This document shows positions 1 to 8,633 of a stretch of DNA of 64,000 nt, piece by piece (the first letter of the stretch is position 1; the number at the start of each line of letters is the position of its first letter). Made by a program: the position numbers and the translations under genes. Under the pieces are notes generated by a model that saw only the letters and a program-made list of their open reading frames with translations, was not told where the DNA came from and did not search any database. Origin of the DNA: Methylobacterium sp. J-076 (GTDB taxonomy: Bacteria > Pseudomonadota > Alphaproteobacteria > Rhizobiales > Beijerinckiaceae); assembly GCF_022829405.1 (NCBI RefSeq), contig NZ_JAKSXW010000078.1, positions 1 through 64,000 on the forward strand, read 5' to 3'.

Positions 1-588
1 CAATGCGAGCGGAGTGAGGTAATCCAGCGGCGCCACGTCGTGGACCGTTCCGCCGCCCTGGGTCGCTTCGCTTCGCTCGCGATGACGGAGAGGGCCGCCG
101 CCGCCCCAGCGGACGGTTGCCGCCGCCGTCGCGGTGGACGGGCCCGCCATCAGGGCGGGCGGCCACTGCCGTCATTGCGGGCGGAGCGAGGCACGCCAGG
201 GGGCCCACAGCGGGGACCGTCCCGGTCCCCTGGGTGGCTTCGCTGCGCTCGCGATGACGGAGCGGGTCGTCGCGAGCCCCCGCCGTCTTTGCGAGCGGAG
301 CGAAGCAACCCAGGGCGCCGCCACGTTCGGAAGCGTCCCGCTGCCCTGGGTCGCTTCACTGCGTTCGCGATGACGGGGCTGGCCCTCCGGCAGCACCGCC
401 GTCTTTGCGAGCGAAGCGAAGCAACCCAGGGCGCCGCCTCGTCCGGAAGCGTCCCGCTGCCCTGGGTCGCTTCGCTGCGTTCGCGATGACGGGTGGGCCC
501 TCCGGCAGCACCGCCGTCCTTGCGAGCGGAGCGAAGCAACTTAGGGCGCCGCCACGTCCGCAATCCGCCCGCTGCCTCCGCGATGACA
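1..588. repeat. Array of five palindromic intergenic repeat units
   Basis: Five related units of ~70-90 bp lie at about 1-87, 173-258, 287-374, 403-490 and 518-588. Each begins with a GCGAGCGNAGCGAAGCAAC-type arm and ends with the complementary arm CGCTTCGCTGCGTTCGCGATGACG-like sequence, so each can fold into a long hairpin; the inner arms are CCCAGGGC and GCCCTGGG. Unit 5 lacks most of its right arm. The arms read as coding in several frames only because they are G+C rich. No gene is supported in 1-600. Confidence 0.85.
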
Positions 589-600
589 GAGCGGTCGCCC

Positions 601-2859
601 TCACGCGATCATGTCCTCGATACGGATCGGCAGGCTGCGCCGGCGGCGGCCGGTGGCGTGGTAGACCGCGTTGGCGATGGCCGCGTTCACGCCGATGACC
701 CCGAGCTCGCCGAGGCCCTTCACCCCGAGGGGGTTCACCCGCGCGTCGGGATCCGGCACGAGGACGGCCTCGACCGTCTCCGCGTCGGCGCAGGTCGGCA
801 CGAGGTATTCGGCGAGGTCGGGGTTGCGGTAGGCGGCCCCGTCCAGCACCGTTTCCTCCAGCAGGGCCGAGCCGAGGCCCCAGATCATCCCGCCCTTCAG
901 CTGGCTGAGGGCGGTGAGGGGGTTCAGCACCTGCCCCGCCGCGAAGGCGCCGGTGAGCCGCGGAACCCGGATCTCCCCGGTCTCGGAATGGACGTGCACC
1001 TCCGCGAACTGCGCCCCGAAGGCCCAGGACAGGGCATCGTCGGCGAGCGTCAGGCCGATATGGCCCTCGCGCAGGGCCTGGAGGGCGTCCGGCTTGCCGC
1101 CCCGGGGCACGAACTCCGCCAGGGTCTCGACGGCCTCGGGGTCGATCAGGCGCACCGCCTCCGCCAGGGGCAGGCGCGCCCCGTCCGGCGCGACGAGGGC
1201 CCCCTCCCACAGGCGCAGGCCCTGCGGCGCCCGCCCGGCCAGGGGCGCGCCGGGGGCGGTGGCCGCGGCGGCCAGCCGGCCGCGCACCTGCCCGCAGCCG
1301 AGGGCGAGGGCGTTCATCAGGCTCGTCGTGGTGCTCGACCCGCCGGAGATGCCCGCGGGCGGCAACGCCGTGTCGCCGAGGCGGACGCGCACCCCCGCGA
1401 CCGGCACGCCGAGCCAGTCGGCGGCGCCCATGGCCAGGAGGGTGGTGATGCCGTTGCCGATCTCGTGCTGGGCGGCGGCGACCTCGGCCGCCCCGTCGGC
1501 GGCGAGCCGCACCCGCAGCGTGGCGGCGGCGATCTTCACCGGGCGCACCGAGGCGGCGCAGCCGAGGCCGACCCGCCACGGCCCCTCGCGCAGCGCCCCC
1601 GGCCGCGGCGGCCGCCGCGCCCAGCCGAAGGCCGCGGCCCCGGCCTCGAAGCAGGCCATGAGCGGGCGGGAGGTGAACGGCTTGCCGCTCACCGGATCGG
1701 TCGCCGTGTCGTTGCGGCGGCGCAGGTCGATCGGATCGAGGCCGAGCTGCCACGCCATCTCGTCCATCGCGGATTCGAGGGCGAAGAGGTAGGGCAACTC
1801 CGGCGGGGCGCGCATGGGCCCCGGCGTGTTGCGATCGACGCGCACCGCGCGCTCCTCGGTGCGGATCGCCGGGCAGGCATAGAGGCTGGCGGTGACGTCC
1901 GCCCCCTCCATGGCGAAGGGGTCGAAGCGGGAGGTCACCACCTCGGCCTCGTGCACCAGGGCGGTGAGGCGGCCCTGCGCGTCGGCGGCGAGGCGGATGT
2001 CGTGGCGGGTCTCGGGCCGGTAGGTGGCGATGGTGAAGCATTGCCGCCGGGTCGGGACGAGGGAGACCGGCCGCCCGAGGCGCCGGGCGGCGAGCGCCAC
2101 GAGGGCGGTGTGCTGGGACAGGGCGAACTTGGCGCCGAAATGGCCGCCGATCAGCCCCGAGACCACCCGGACCTTCGCCGGATCGAGCCCGAGCTGCGCC
2201 GCGAGCCCGTGCTGCACGGCGCCGACGAAGCGCGTCGGCTCGTGAACGGTGAGCCGGTCACCCTCCCAGGCGCAGCGGGTGGTGAACAGCTCGATGGGGT
2301 TGTGGTGCTGGATCGGGGTCTCGTAGCGCGCCTCGACCCGGTGGGGGGAGGCCGCCAGCGCGGCGTCGGCATCCCCCAAGCGGACATCCGCGTGCCGGTC
2401 CTTCAGCACCGCGAGGCGGACGGTCTCGGCGCCGGGCGAATCGAACCCTCCGGCGGCGGGCTCCTCCTCGTAGGACACCCGCACGGCCAGGGCCGCGGCC
2501 TCGGCGATCTCGGCGGTCTCGGCCACCACCAGGGCGACGATCTGCCCGGCATAGGCGATGGCCGCGGAGTCGAGGGGGCGGTGGGCGCTGTTCACGTAAC
2601 CGCCCGCCATCAGGTGCCGCACGGGGGCGATGGCGCCCGCGAACTCCCGGTGGGTGAACACGGCCAGCAGGCCCGGCGCGTCCCGCACTCCGGAGAGGTC
2701 GAACCCGGTGATCCGCCCCCGGGCGATCGCGCTGGTGACGAGGGCGGCATGGGCGACCCGCCCCCCGGTCCCCGGCGGGGGCGGATCGGAGGCGTAGACG
2801 GCCGTGCCGGTGACCTTGGCGGGCCCCTCGACCCGGCTGTGGCCCGTTCCGAGCACCAT
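601..2859 (-). CDS. Xanthine dehydrogenase family protein, molybdopterin-binding subunit
   Basis: Large catalytic subunit (752 aa) of a molybdenum hydroxylase that oxidises aldehydes or N-heterocycles at a Moco centre. The N-terminus carries the family opening GTGHSRVEGPAKVTG. Further on are a GGHFGAKF glycine loop and an EIGNGITT segment, and the C-terminal KGLGELG motif places the expected catalytic Glu near residue 718. An upstream in-frame extension to 3039 is possible, but the ATG at 2859 has GGGAGG 11 nt upstream and gives the usual family N-terminus. Such subunits normally lie in an operon with FAD and 2Fe-2S subunits; neither is seen upstream, where a tRNA and an integrated element follow. 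The substrate cannot be told from sequence alone. Confidence 0.88.
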   Translation of the reverse strand: MVLGTGHSRVEGPAKVTGTAVYASDPPPPGTGGRVAHAALVTSAIARGRITGFDLSGVRDAPGLLAVFTHREFAGAIAPVRHLMAGGYVNSAHRPLDSAAIAYAGQIVALVVAETAEIAEAAALAVRVSYEEEPAAGGFDSPGAETVRLAVLKDRHADVRLGDADAALAASPHRVEARYETPIQHHNPIELFTTRCAWEGDRLTVHEPTRFVGAVQHGLAAQLGLDPAKVRVVSGLIGGHFGAKFALSQHTALVALAARRLGRPVSLVPTRRQCFTIATYRPETRHDIRLAADAQGRLTALVHEAEVVTSRFDPFAMEGADVTASLYACPAIRTEERAVRVDRNTPGPMRAPPELPYLFALESAMDEMAWQLGLDPIDLRRRNDTATDPVSGKPFTSRPLMACFEAGAAAFGWARRPPRPGALREGPWRVGLGCAASVRPVKIAAATLRVRLAADGAAEVAAAQHEIGNGITTLLAMGAADWLGVPVAGVRVRLGDTALPPAGISGGSSTTTSLMNALALGCGQVRGRLAAAATAPGAPLAGRAPQGLRLWEGALVAPDGARLPLAEAVRLIDPEAVETLAEFVPRGGKPDALQALREGHIGLTLADDALSWAFGAQFAEVHVHSETGEIRVPRLTGAFAAGQVLNPLTALSQLKGGMIWGLGSALLEETVLDGAAYRNPDLAEYLVPTCADAETVEAVLVPDPDARVNPLGVKGLGELGVIGVNAAIANAVYHATGRRRRSLPIRIEDMIA

Positions 2860-3218
2860 TCCCACCGCCGCCTCCCGCGATCCCTGCCCCTGGGAAACCG
2901 GCCGCCCCCGGCAAGGCTCCCCCGCGCCCGCCCCCTGCGGCGCCAAGACCCCCGGGACCGGGCGCCCAAGACCGCCGGGACCGGGCGCCCCAGGGATCGA
3001 CGGACGGGTTCCCCGGCGATCGCATCCCGGGGCTGCCACCCGGCCGCGCCGCGTTGTGCGCGGACCCGGCGCATCGCCCGAAGCCCTTGCCCTCGGCGCG
3101 CCGGCCGATTATGAGCCCCTATCCGCAGAGATCGACGGTCGTGCCCCGTGCCCGGCCCCGGCTTCGGCGGTGCACAGCCTGGAGGGCGGCACCCCGGTGT
3201 CCCATTCCGCGCTGGGCT
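2860..3218. other. Intergenic region between the Moco subunit gene and tRNA-Ser
   Basis: No gene is supported here. The stretch is very G+C rich and holds a short direct repeat of GGGACCGGGCGCC around 2955-2995. It should contain the leader of the minus-strand Moco subunit gene and the promoter of tRNA-Ser, but I cannot point to clear -35/-10 boxes. Confidence 0.5.
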
Positions 3219-3308
3219 GGAGAGGTGGCAGAGCGGTTGAATGCACCGCACTCGAAATGCGGCATGGGTGCAAGCCCATCGGGGGTTCGAATCCCCCCCT
3301 CTCCGCCA
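3219..3308 (+). tRNA. tRNA-Ser (anticodon CGA)
   Basis: A class II tRNA of 90 nt. The acceptor stem GGAGAGG (3219-3225) pairs with CCTCTCC (3298-3304). The anticodon stem CCGCA/TGCGG encloses loop CTCGAAA with anticodon CGA at 3253-3255. A long variable arm follows, then a GGTTCGAAT T-loop, and CCA is encoded (3306-3308). The 3' end is the integration site of the element that begins immediately downstream. Confidence 0.96.
3295..3308 (+). other. attL: 3' end of tRNA-Ser used as integration site
   Basis: The 14-nt sequence CCCCCTCTCCGCCA at the tRNA 3' end is repeated exactly at 19078-19091. A tyrosine integrase gene starts about 150 nt downstream. Integration into tRNA 3' ends with restoration of the tRNA is the usual habit of P4-type integrases. 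Confidence 0.75.
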
Positions 3309-3327
3309 CGGACCTGTTTGAGGGGGT

Positions 3328-3389
3328 TTGAACCAGCCCTCTGAGCCCTTGAACCAGCAGCGCTTTTTCCGCTGAGGGGCTTGAACCGG
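3328..3389 (+). repeat. Three TTGAACC(A/G)G direct repeats between attL and int
   Basis: TTGAACCAG occurs at 3328-3336 and 3349-3357 and TTGAACCGG at 3381-3389, spaced 21 and 32 bp, between the tRNA and the integrase gene. Their position suggests arm-type integrase or excisionase binding sites. That is an inference from location and repetition only. Confidence 0.5.
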
Positions 3390-3454
3390 TTTAGCCTGAT
3401 CCCACCTGATACCGCTGCACCCGCTGGGGTGATTGCTGGGGGTTGGGCGGACAC

Positions 3455-4636
3455 ATGGCACGGGCGGTCAACAAACTCACGGCTTTGAGCATCGCACGGG
3501 AGAAGAAGCCGGGCCGCTACGGCGACGGTGCCGGCCTCTACCTCGTTATCGATCCGAACGGCTCTCGGCGCTGGATCATGATTTTCCGGCACGACAACCG
3601 TCAACGGGAGATGGGGCTCGGCAGCGCCACCGTGTTCTCGCTCGCGGAGGCACGCGCCAAGCGTGATGAGTTTCGTCGCCTCATCGCGGAAGGTCGTGAC
3701 CCCATTGCGGAGAAGCGCAAGCCCGATCCGGCGACGGTGAAGGCTGTGACGTTCGGAGCTTTCGCAGACCAGCTCATCCCCGAGATCGTCAAGGGCTACC
3801 GGAACGAGAAGCACAGGGCTCAGTGGACCAGCACGGTCAACACGTACGCCGCGTCGCTGAGGCTGAAGCCGGTGGCTGACATCACCACCGACGATGTTCT
3901 CGCCTGCCTACAACCCATCTGGCACGACAAAAACGAGACGGCAGCCCGTGTGCGAGGCAGGATCGAAAAGGTGTTGGATGCTGCCAAGGCAAGGGGCTTG
4001 CGGACTGGTGAGAACCCGGCACGGTGGCGCGGCCATCTCGATCAGCTTCTATCCAAGCGGCGGAAGCTCATGCGCGGCCATCACGCGGCCCTTCCCTTCC
4101 TGGAGGTTCCGGCCTTCGTCGCTGAGCTTCGCAAGCGCTCCGGTGTCTCAGCTCTGGCGCTCGAATTTACGATCCTGACAGCGGGTCGCGTCGGGGAAGT
4201 TCTCGAATGCCCTTGGTCGGAAATCGACCGAACGAAAAAGGTGTGGTCGATCCCGGCCGCGCGCATGAAAGCGGAGCGCGACCACCGGGTACCGCTTACG
4301 CCTCGCATGCTCGAAATTCTCGATGCAATGGAGCCGTTGCGGCGGGGCACCTACGTGTTCCCGACCTTCAAGGCGGACAAGCACATGAGCAACATGGCCT
4401 TCAACGCCCTGCTAAAGCGCATGGGCGTCAAGGCGACGACACACGGCTTCCGATCATCCTTCAGGGATTGGGCCGGCGATGCCACCACCTTTCAGCGTGA
4501 GGTCGCAGAGGCCGCACTATCCCACGTCGTCGGAGACGCGACAGAAGCCGCCTACCGCCGGGGTGATGCCCTCGAAAAGCGCCGTGAACTGATGAATGCC
4601 TGGGATGCCTTCGTGTCGTCGGGGACGGCAGCATGA
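3455..4636 (+). CDS. Tyrosine recombinase, P4-type integrase
   Basis: Site-specific recombinase (393 aa) that should integrate and excise the element at tRNA-Ser. The N-terminal ~90 residues are the arm-binding domain of P4-type integrases (GRYGDGAGLYLVI, then LGSATVFSLAEARAK). A core-binding domain follows, then the catalytic domain with Arg245 (TAGRVGE), His330 and Arg333 (THGFR), His357 (LSHVVG) and the nucleophile Tyr367 (AAYRR). All five expected residues are present, so the enzyme looks active. ATG 3455 is preferred over an in-frame upstream start at 3443 because it gives the family N-terminus. The stop overlaps the next gene as ATGA. Confidence 0.95.
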   Translation: MARAVNKLTALSIAREKKPGRYGDGAGLYLVIDPNGSRRWIMIFRHDNRQREMGLGSATVFSLAEARAKRDEFRRLIAEGRDPIAEKRKPDPATVKAVTFGAFADQLIPEIVKGYRNEKHRAQWTSTVNTYAASLRLKPVADITTDDVLACLQPIWHDKNETAARVRGRIEKVLDAAKARGLRTGENPARWRGHLDQLLSKRRKLMRGHHAALPFLEVPAFVAELRKRSGVSALALEFTILTAGRVGEVLECPWSEIDRTKKVWSIPAARMKAERDHRVPLTPRMLEILDAMEPLRRGTYVFPTFKADKHMSNMAFNALLKRMGVKATTHGFRSSFRDWAGDATTFQREVAEAALSHVVGDATEAAYRRGDALEKRRELMNAWDAFVSSGTAA

Positions 4637-5055
4637 GTGAGGATCACTTCCATAAGGCCCTCTTCGATCACGTAGGCGTTGCGGACCCGGAGGACTGGCG
4701 TGCCGTAGCATTGGCGCTTGCTGAAAAGTATGCTCCCCATGCTCTAAAACAAACATCAGAGAAACTCGACGGTGCGAAGGTAGGTAGGTCTGAAACTAGA
4801 GGGCCGGAGCGTATGATGGCGTTGTCGCTCTTCATCAATGTCATTCGGGAAGCGTCAGAGGAAAGCAAAATACGAGATGACCTAAAGTCAACCCGAGCAA
4901 TCTGCCGATACATTGCAGGTAATAGTGCAGATGCGATCACGGTACGAAAGATGATGAGTTTTCCAAATGGGATCAGTCCGAGAACCATTGAGAACATGAT
5001 CAGTAAGCACCAAAGAGAGCACCCTGAGTGGATGGCACGTACCACGTATCGCTGA
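4633..5055 (+). CDS. Hypothetical protein, co-transcribed with integrase
   Basis: A 140-aa soluble, helix-rich, charged protein of unrecognised family. Its ATG overlaps the integrase stop (ATGA), so the two are probably translated together, and a role in recombination or control of the element is possible. G+C falls in its second half (4750-5050) relative to the flanks, a sign of foreign origin. No catalytic motif or membrane segment is visible. Confidence 0.7.
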   Translation: MSEDHFHKALFDHVGVADPEDWRAVALALAEKYAPHALKQTSEKLDGAKVGRSETRGPERMMALSLFINVIREASEESKIRDDLKSTRAICRYIAGNSADAITVRKMMSFPNGISPRTIENMISKHQREHPEWMARTTYR

Positions 5056-5156
5056 GGGGTGTAGGTATACAGTTCACAGAAATCGATTGCCGTCTATTTC
5101 TGTGACACCATGGAGAATAGGTCTCGCTCAGCCCAACCGGGTTGAGGAGAGTTTCA

Positions 5157-5378
5157 GTGGAACAAGAAACCAGCATCGAACGGGTAAGGCCGCCCACTCA
5201 ATCACAAGTGCTTACGGTCGCAGAGATGTGCGCGACCTACCGCATCAGCAAGAACCGTGTCTTCGATGAGATGAAGGCTGGTCGCCTCGCTGCCAAACGC
5301 GTGGGGCACCGCGTACTCATCGGTCGCGACGATGCGAGTGCATGGTGGAACGGCCTCCCGGATCGGAGAGCCGCGTGA
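5157..5378 (+). CDS. Excisionase/AlpA-like helix-turn-helix protein
   Basis: A 73-aa DNA-binding protein. The segment LTVAEMCATYRISKNRVFDE is a MerR/AlpA-type helix-turn-helix, followed by AGRLAAKRVGHRVLIGRDD, the wing typical of phage excisionases. GTG at 5157 is chosen because GAGGAGA ends 6 nt upstream; an in-frame TTG at 5142 lies within that site. Near an integrase such proteins usually act as excision directionality factors or as activators of satellite operons. The stop overlaps the next ATG. Confidence 0.8.
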   Translation: MEQETSIERVRPPTQSQVLTVAEMCATYRISKNRVFDEMKAGRLAAKRVGHRVLIGRDDASAWWNGLPDRRAA

Positions 5379-5590
5379 TGCTACAGCCCTACATCTCAGA
5401 CCAACTCGGTGCCCTCTGGATCGAAGCCAAGTACGATACTGGCGCGATGCCCGAAGGCGTCTACCGCGTAATCCGCAACGCCCGCGCTCGACCGGTCCCG
5501 CCACGCGAGACCGCCATGTCGGCAGCGTTCAACCGCGCACGGCAGGCTTCAGCCGTTCACGTCATCCACCGCCCTACGTCCCACGCCTGA
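5378..5590 (+). CDS. Small hypothetical protein
   Basis: A 70-aa basic protein. Its ATG at 5378 overlaps the stop of the excisionase-like gene (TGATG), indicating translational coupling. The family is not recognised and there is no membrane segment. The phrase YDTGAMPEGVYR resembles a phrase in the next gene (YDTGAWDAEWV) but the proteins are otherwise different. Confidence 0.6.
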   Translation: MLQPYISDQLGALWIEAKYDTGAMPEGVYRVIRNARARPVPPRETAMSAAFNRARQASAVHVIHRPTSHA

Positions 5591-5606
5591 GCCGGAGAGC
5601 ATCACC

Positions 5607-6026
5607 ATGTCGAACGATAACAGCATTACCTCCCGCGACGGCTACATCCTGGCACAGGCCCTCTACATCGCCGCCAAGGCTCTTCGGTCGCAACCATACC
5701 CCGAGTGGAGTAACGCCGAGGACATGGATGCCATTCTCGAGGCAAGATTTCCTGGGCGCCTCAAGGTGTGGAGCACAGTCGGCCGCTTTCAGGAAGGCAG
5801 ATTGATGGGATTACTGCCGATCGGTGATTTTAAAGCTCAGTACGATACCGGCGCCTGGGACGCTGAGTGGGTTGAAGCCTGGATAGAAGCCGGAATGGTC
5901 GCCCACCTCAACGGTACCGAACTTCTTGAGGATCTTTCCGACGACGAAGCTCGCCGGCAGTTGGCAGAAGCTCGGGCCGCTCTGAGGTGGATGGCGGAGA
6001 AGGTGTCGCTCGGCGAAGCAGCCTGA
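5607..6026 (+). CDS. Hypothetical protein
   Basis: A 139-aa acidic soluble protein of unknown function with a helical C-terminus (DEARRQLAEARAALRWMAEK). The start is supported by GGAGAG 7 nt upstream of ATG 5607. It is the last gene of the int-led rightward group and is followed by a strong hairpin at 6034-6060. Confidence 0.7.
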   Translation: MSNDNSITSRDGYILAQALYIAAKALRSQPYPEWSNAEDMDAILEARFPGRLKVWSTVGRFQEGRLMGLLPIGDFKAQYDTGAWDAEWVEAWIEAGMVAHLNGTELLEDLSDDEARRQLAEARAALRWMAEKVSLGEAA

Positions 6027-6033
6027 CACATTG

Positions 6034-6060
6034 AAGGCCGGCGGTAATCTCGCCGGCCTT
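6034..6060 (+). terminator. Hairpin terminator after the integrase operon
   Basis: A perfect 10-bp stem AAGGCCGGCG/CGCCGGCCTT with a 7-nt loop lies 8 nt after the stop at 6026. It sits between converging transcription units, since the next gene is on the minus strand. It has a TT end but no long T tract. Confidence 0.7.
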
Positions 6061-6080
6061 ATGTGCTTTCAATTCACTTT

Positions 6081-6962
6081 TCATGGCACTACAGTTACGT
6101 TGGTCATTACCAAGAATTTGAGACGATCCGTCCGGCTTTTGGTTTTGTATACGAAGCACCTTAGGTCGTTTGAGGTAACAATATCAAGTGCAGATGCCGA
6201 AAGACTTGAAGTGACTAAATCTATTATGTCTGATCTCCTTGCATTATCTGCAAGCATGAATGGGATCGGCCTTTTCTCCTTTGGAATATAAATTCTTCCT
6301 TTAAACGTATTCACGTTGTAGCTAGTTATTCGACCGATGACAATGGTTTCATGGCTGTCTTCTTTATCGTACGCCATATAATCGTACGTTTTTCTATCAA
6401 ACGATCCCGTTGTTTTGATTTCCCCAGAGCCATCATCGAATAAAATCTCAGCCTGTTTTGCTGTCTCAGACGCAATGATAGGTCGATGAATTTTCTGGAG
6501 GGAGTTGTGGCATTTTTCGATAAGGGAGTCGATTTTGCTTTGCGTAAGCTCTGGAAAATTTGGATTTTTGGCCCTCTCATCCTTTATTTGTTGACCCAAA
6601 TCCTTATCAAAATCCGGGTTGATCCCAAGACTTTCTTGAATAACATACGCATATATGGAGTGCGCCAAGTTTCCTATGGGTGTGTCTTTGTCTGCAGTAC
6701 CAACATGGTAGGCTGCTGTACAAGCAACAACTATTGGAGCAAGTATTTTCCAGCTACCTTCTTCTGGAGGTAAGGCATAAATTCGAGCGTTTTTAAGAGC
6801 CGTCGAATGAGTAATGATTTCGTTATTGACAACGAGATTAGTCGTAAGAGCTAAATACCTTTGAAATCCGTGTAAGGCTTCCGAAATATCATAAAAATCA
6901 ATTTGATGTTCGTCGGACATTCTGCCCGTGTATGATAGGACGAACTTTGCCGTTCTTTCCAT
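6081..6962 (-). CDS. Unknown 293-aa protein, AT-rich island gene
   Basis: A 293-aa protein with no function I can name. It opens with AKFVLSYTGRM and continues with HQIDFYDISEALHGFQRYLA and LPPEEGSWK. A hydrophobic stretch near residues 75-87 (ILAPIVVACTAAY) may be a single membrane or buried helix. The middle is a charged helix, and the C-terminus is beta-rich (KGRIYIPKEKRPIPF). Base composition is far below the surroundings, roughly 40% G+C against about 70% in the host, so it is a recent import. It stands alone, convergent with the int operon. A defence or phage-interaction role is speculative. Confidence 0.75.
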   Translation of the reverse strand: MERTAKFVLSYTGRMSDEHQIDFYDISEALHGFQRYLALTTNLVVNNEIITHSTALKNARIYALPPEEGSWKILAPIVVACTAAYHVGTADKDTPIGNLAHSIYAYVIQESLGINPDFDKDLGQQIKDERAKNPNFPELTQSKIDSLIEKCHNSLQKIHRPIIASETAKQAEILFDDGSGEIKTTGSFDRKTYDYMAYDKEDSHETIVIGRITSYNVNTFKGRIYIPKEKRPIPFMLADNARRSDIIDLVTSSLSASALDIVTSNDLRCFVYKTKSRTDRLKFLVMTNVTVVP

Positions 6963-7064
6963 TCGTCAGTTTCCCGATACGGCTGCTTCCGGTTCAAGGG
7001 GAGAACGTATGTTATCGGGTCAAAGGATACGGCGATGCAACGCCGCAACTTAGGATGATTTGGC

Positions 7065-7292
7065 TTATCCACGGGTTGCAACTGAAACCTTGCGTTCAAA
7101 ACTATGAACAAGCACCCGCCTCACCTGAACAGTCACCCATGTGCCGCCACGGGCGGTCGGGATGCAACGGGCGTTCAACTCAACGGCGATGGGGGTGTCA
7201 TTCTCGAACCCGCTGGCGCGGATGCTGGCGATGATAGGCAGCACATTGGCGGCGAAGGCATCGGCACCGGCTGGCTGGCGTCTGCACCCTGC
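7065..7292 (-). pseudogene. Remnant of serine recombinase C-terminal region
   Basis: Minus-strand reading gives a short fragment with the segments IIASIRASGFEND, AVELNARCIPTARGGTW and VQVRRVL, ending in TAA at 7065-7067. This pattern (ASG…ALNARGIPTARGG.W…QVRRVL) is typical of the C-terminal part of resolvase-type recombinases. The catalytic N-terminus is missing. An intact but different serine recombinase lies at 9607-10239. Confidence 0.65.
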
Positions 7293-7330
7293 GTCCCCTG
7301 ACGCCCTCTACCTACCTCCACCCAATCAGC

Positions 7331-7357
7331 AGCCGCCCCTCGTCGGGCGGCTTTTTC
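7331..7357 (+). terminator. Rho-independent terminator
   Basis: An 8-bp stem AGCCGCCC/GGGCGGCT with a 6-nt loop is followed by a T-rich run (TTTTTCGTTT). It lies just upstream of the phage gene D homologue and would insulate it from leftward sequences. Confidence 0.75.
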
Positions 7358-7372
7358 GTTTAGGAACACACA

Positions 7373-8566
7373 ATGCAGCCCGGTTACACGCCAATCTACA
7401 AGATCATGAAAGGCGGCATCGACATCACCGACCGCTTCAATGACCGTACAACAGAAATTCAAGTCGACCTGAAAGGTGGCGGTGGAGACTCCGATACATG
7501 CAAGATCACAGTAGACGACCGCGATTGGAAAATTGCCACGGTTGAGGTTGGCGCGAAGCTTGAAGTATACCTCGGCTTCAAAGAAACCTGGCTTGCTCAG
7601 ATGGGCATTTTCCAGGTGGGCACTGTTGACTACGTCATCATGCCGAAGCAAATCGAGATCGTCGGAAACTCTGTAGGGTTTACAGGTGCGATCAAGGCGC
7701 CGGCCATCAAAAACTTCGAGAACAAGAAACTCGGGGATGTGTTGAACGAGATTGGCGCATTGAAGGGAGCCAGTGTCTACGTGGACCCCGAGTTCAGGGA
7801 CATTGAGCTTCCGTTCGTCAATCAGACATCGAGCCCCCTTCACCTGCTCCACGAACTCGAACGACGCTTCGGTGCCGTCGCCAAGTTTGAGAACGACCGA
7901 CTAGTGTTTGCAAAACGTGACGAGGGCGAGTCCACGGAAGGCTCAGAGACACCGGTCATCGAACTCCGGCCATGGCATATCAGCAAGGGATTTGTGCGCC
8001 ACACAGACAGATCACAGTTTGATGGTGTTAAGGTCGGATGGTTCGATAAGGATCACGTCAAGCAGTACGCGGAGGTAGAGGACCCAAACGCCAGCAAGGA
8101 GGCGGATGGAACCACGCAACAGGACTTCTACCTCTCGAAACAGCTTGGGCGATCAGAGGCGGAGGCCAAGATGATGGCCAAGAGCCAGATGGCGATGCTC
8201 AAACGCGCTCAGGGCGAAGCGCACCTGACACTCGCCAAGGGCTACCCCTGGATACGAGACCAGATGCGGACCTTGCTCCGAGGCTTTCGCAGTGAAGTTA
8301 ACGGAAGCTACGTGATCGATACAGTAACGCACACCTTCACGAAGGAACCCGGCATCGTCACGGAAATCTTGGCCAAGCCACCCGGCACCGGTGAGGATTA
8401 TGAGGGCTTGGACGAGGGCGCGTTTCTGCGACTCGGCCGACAGTTGCCATCTTTAGAGAGCGTGGAAGCAGGCAAGGCACCTGTGGTCCCCGAGCCAATC
8501 GACAAGCCAGACGCAAGCGGCGCCGCCAGCCCGGTTGTGGTCGATACCACGCCGGTCAACGTGTAA
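7373..8566 (+). CDS. Phage late control gene D protein (tail hub)
   Basis: A 397-aa homologue of the gpD proteins of P2/Mu-like contractile-tail phages, which form the hub of the baseplate. The N-terminal half starts GYTPIYKIMKGGIDITDRFND and has the SDTCKITVDDRDW and GAKLEVYLGF strands of the family. The second half has QFDGVKVGWFDKD and the ending IDTVTHTFTKEPG typical of gpD. Length is close to the family norm. It is the only structural phage gene seen, so it is either a leftover of a prophage or a captured tail gene. A good terminator lies directly upstream. Confidence 0.85.
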   Translation: MQPGYTPIYKIMKGGIDITDRFNDRTTEIQVDLKGGGGDSDTCKITVDDRDWKIATVEVGAKLEVYLGFKETWLAQMGIFQVGTVDYVIMPKQIEIVGNSVGFTGAIKAPAIKNFENKKLGDVLNEIGALKGASVYVDPEFRDIELPFVNQTSSPLHLLHELERRFGAVAKFENDRLVFAKRDEGESTEGSETPVIELRPWHISKGFVRHTDRSQFDGVKVGWFDKDHVKQYAEVEDPNASKEADGTTQQDFYLSKQLGRSEAEAKMMAKSQMAMLKRAQGEAHLTLAKGYPWIRDQMRTLLRGFRSEVNGSYVIDTVTHTFTKEPGIVTEILAKPPGTGEDYEGLDEGAFLRLGRQLPSLESVEAGKAPVVPEPIDKPDASGAASPVVVDTTPVNV

Positions 8567-8633
8567 TGTCACGCCGCAGGATGCATTCCTTAAATGCGAC
8601 GCCCCAGCGAGGGCATTTTCGTGAGTAGGACGC

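Noticed and set aside
1-588. Regularly spaced repeats as a possible CRISPR array
   Set aside because: The units are long, diverged palindromes with irregular spacing, unlike short exact CRISPR repeats; no cas genes are present.
493-3114. Long plus-strand open frame (873 codons) opposite the Moco subunit gene
   Set aside because: It is Gly/Arg/His/Pro-rich low-complexity sequence caused by high G+C on the antisense strand; the minus-strand frame has clear family motifs.
7104-7301. 65-codon plus-strand ORF upstream of the tail gene
   Set aside because: The opposite strand carries a recognisable recombinase fragment, so this frame is its shadow.
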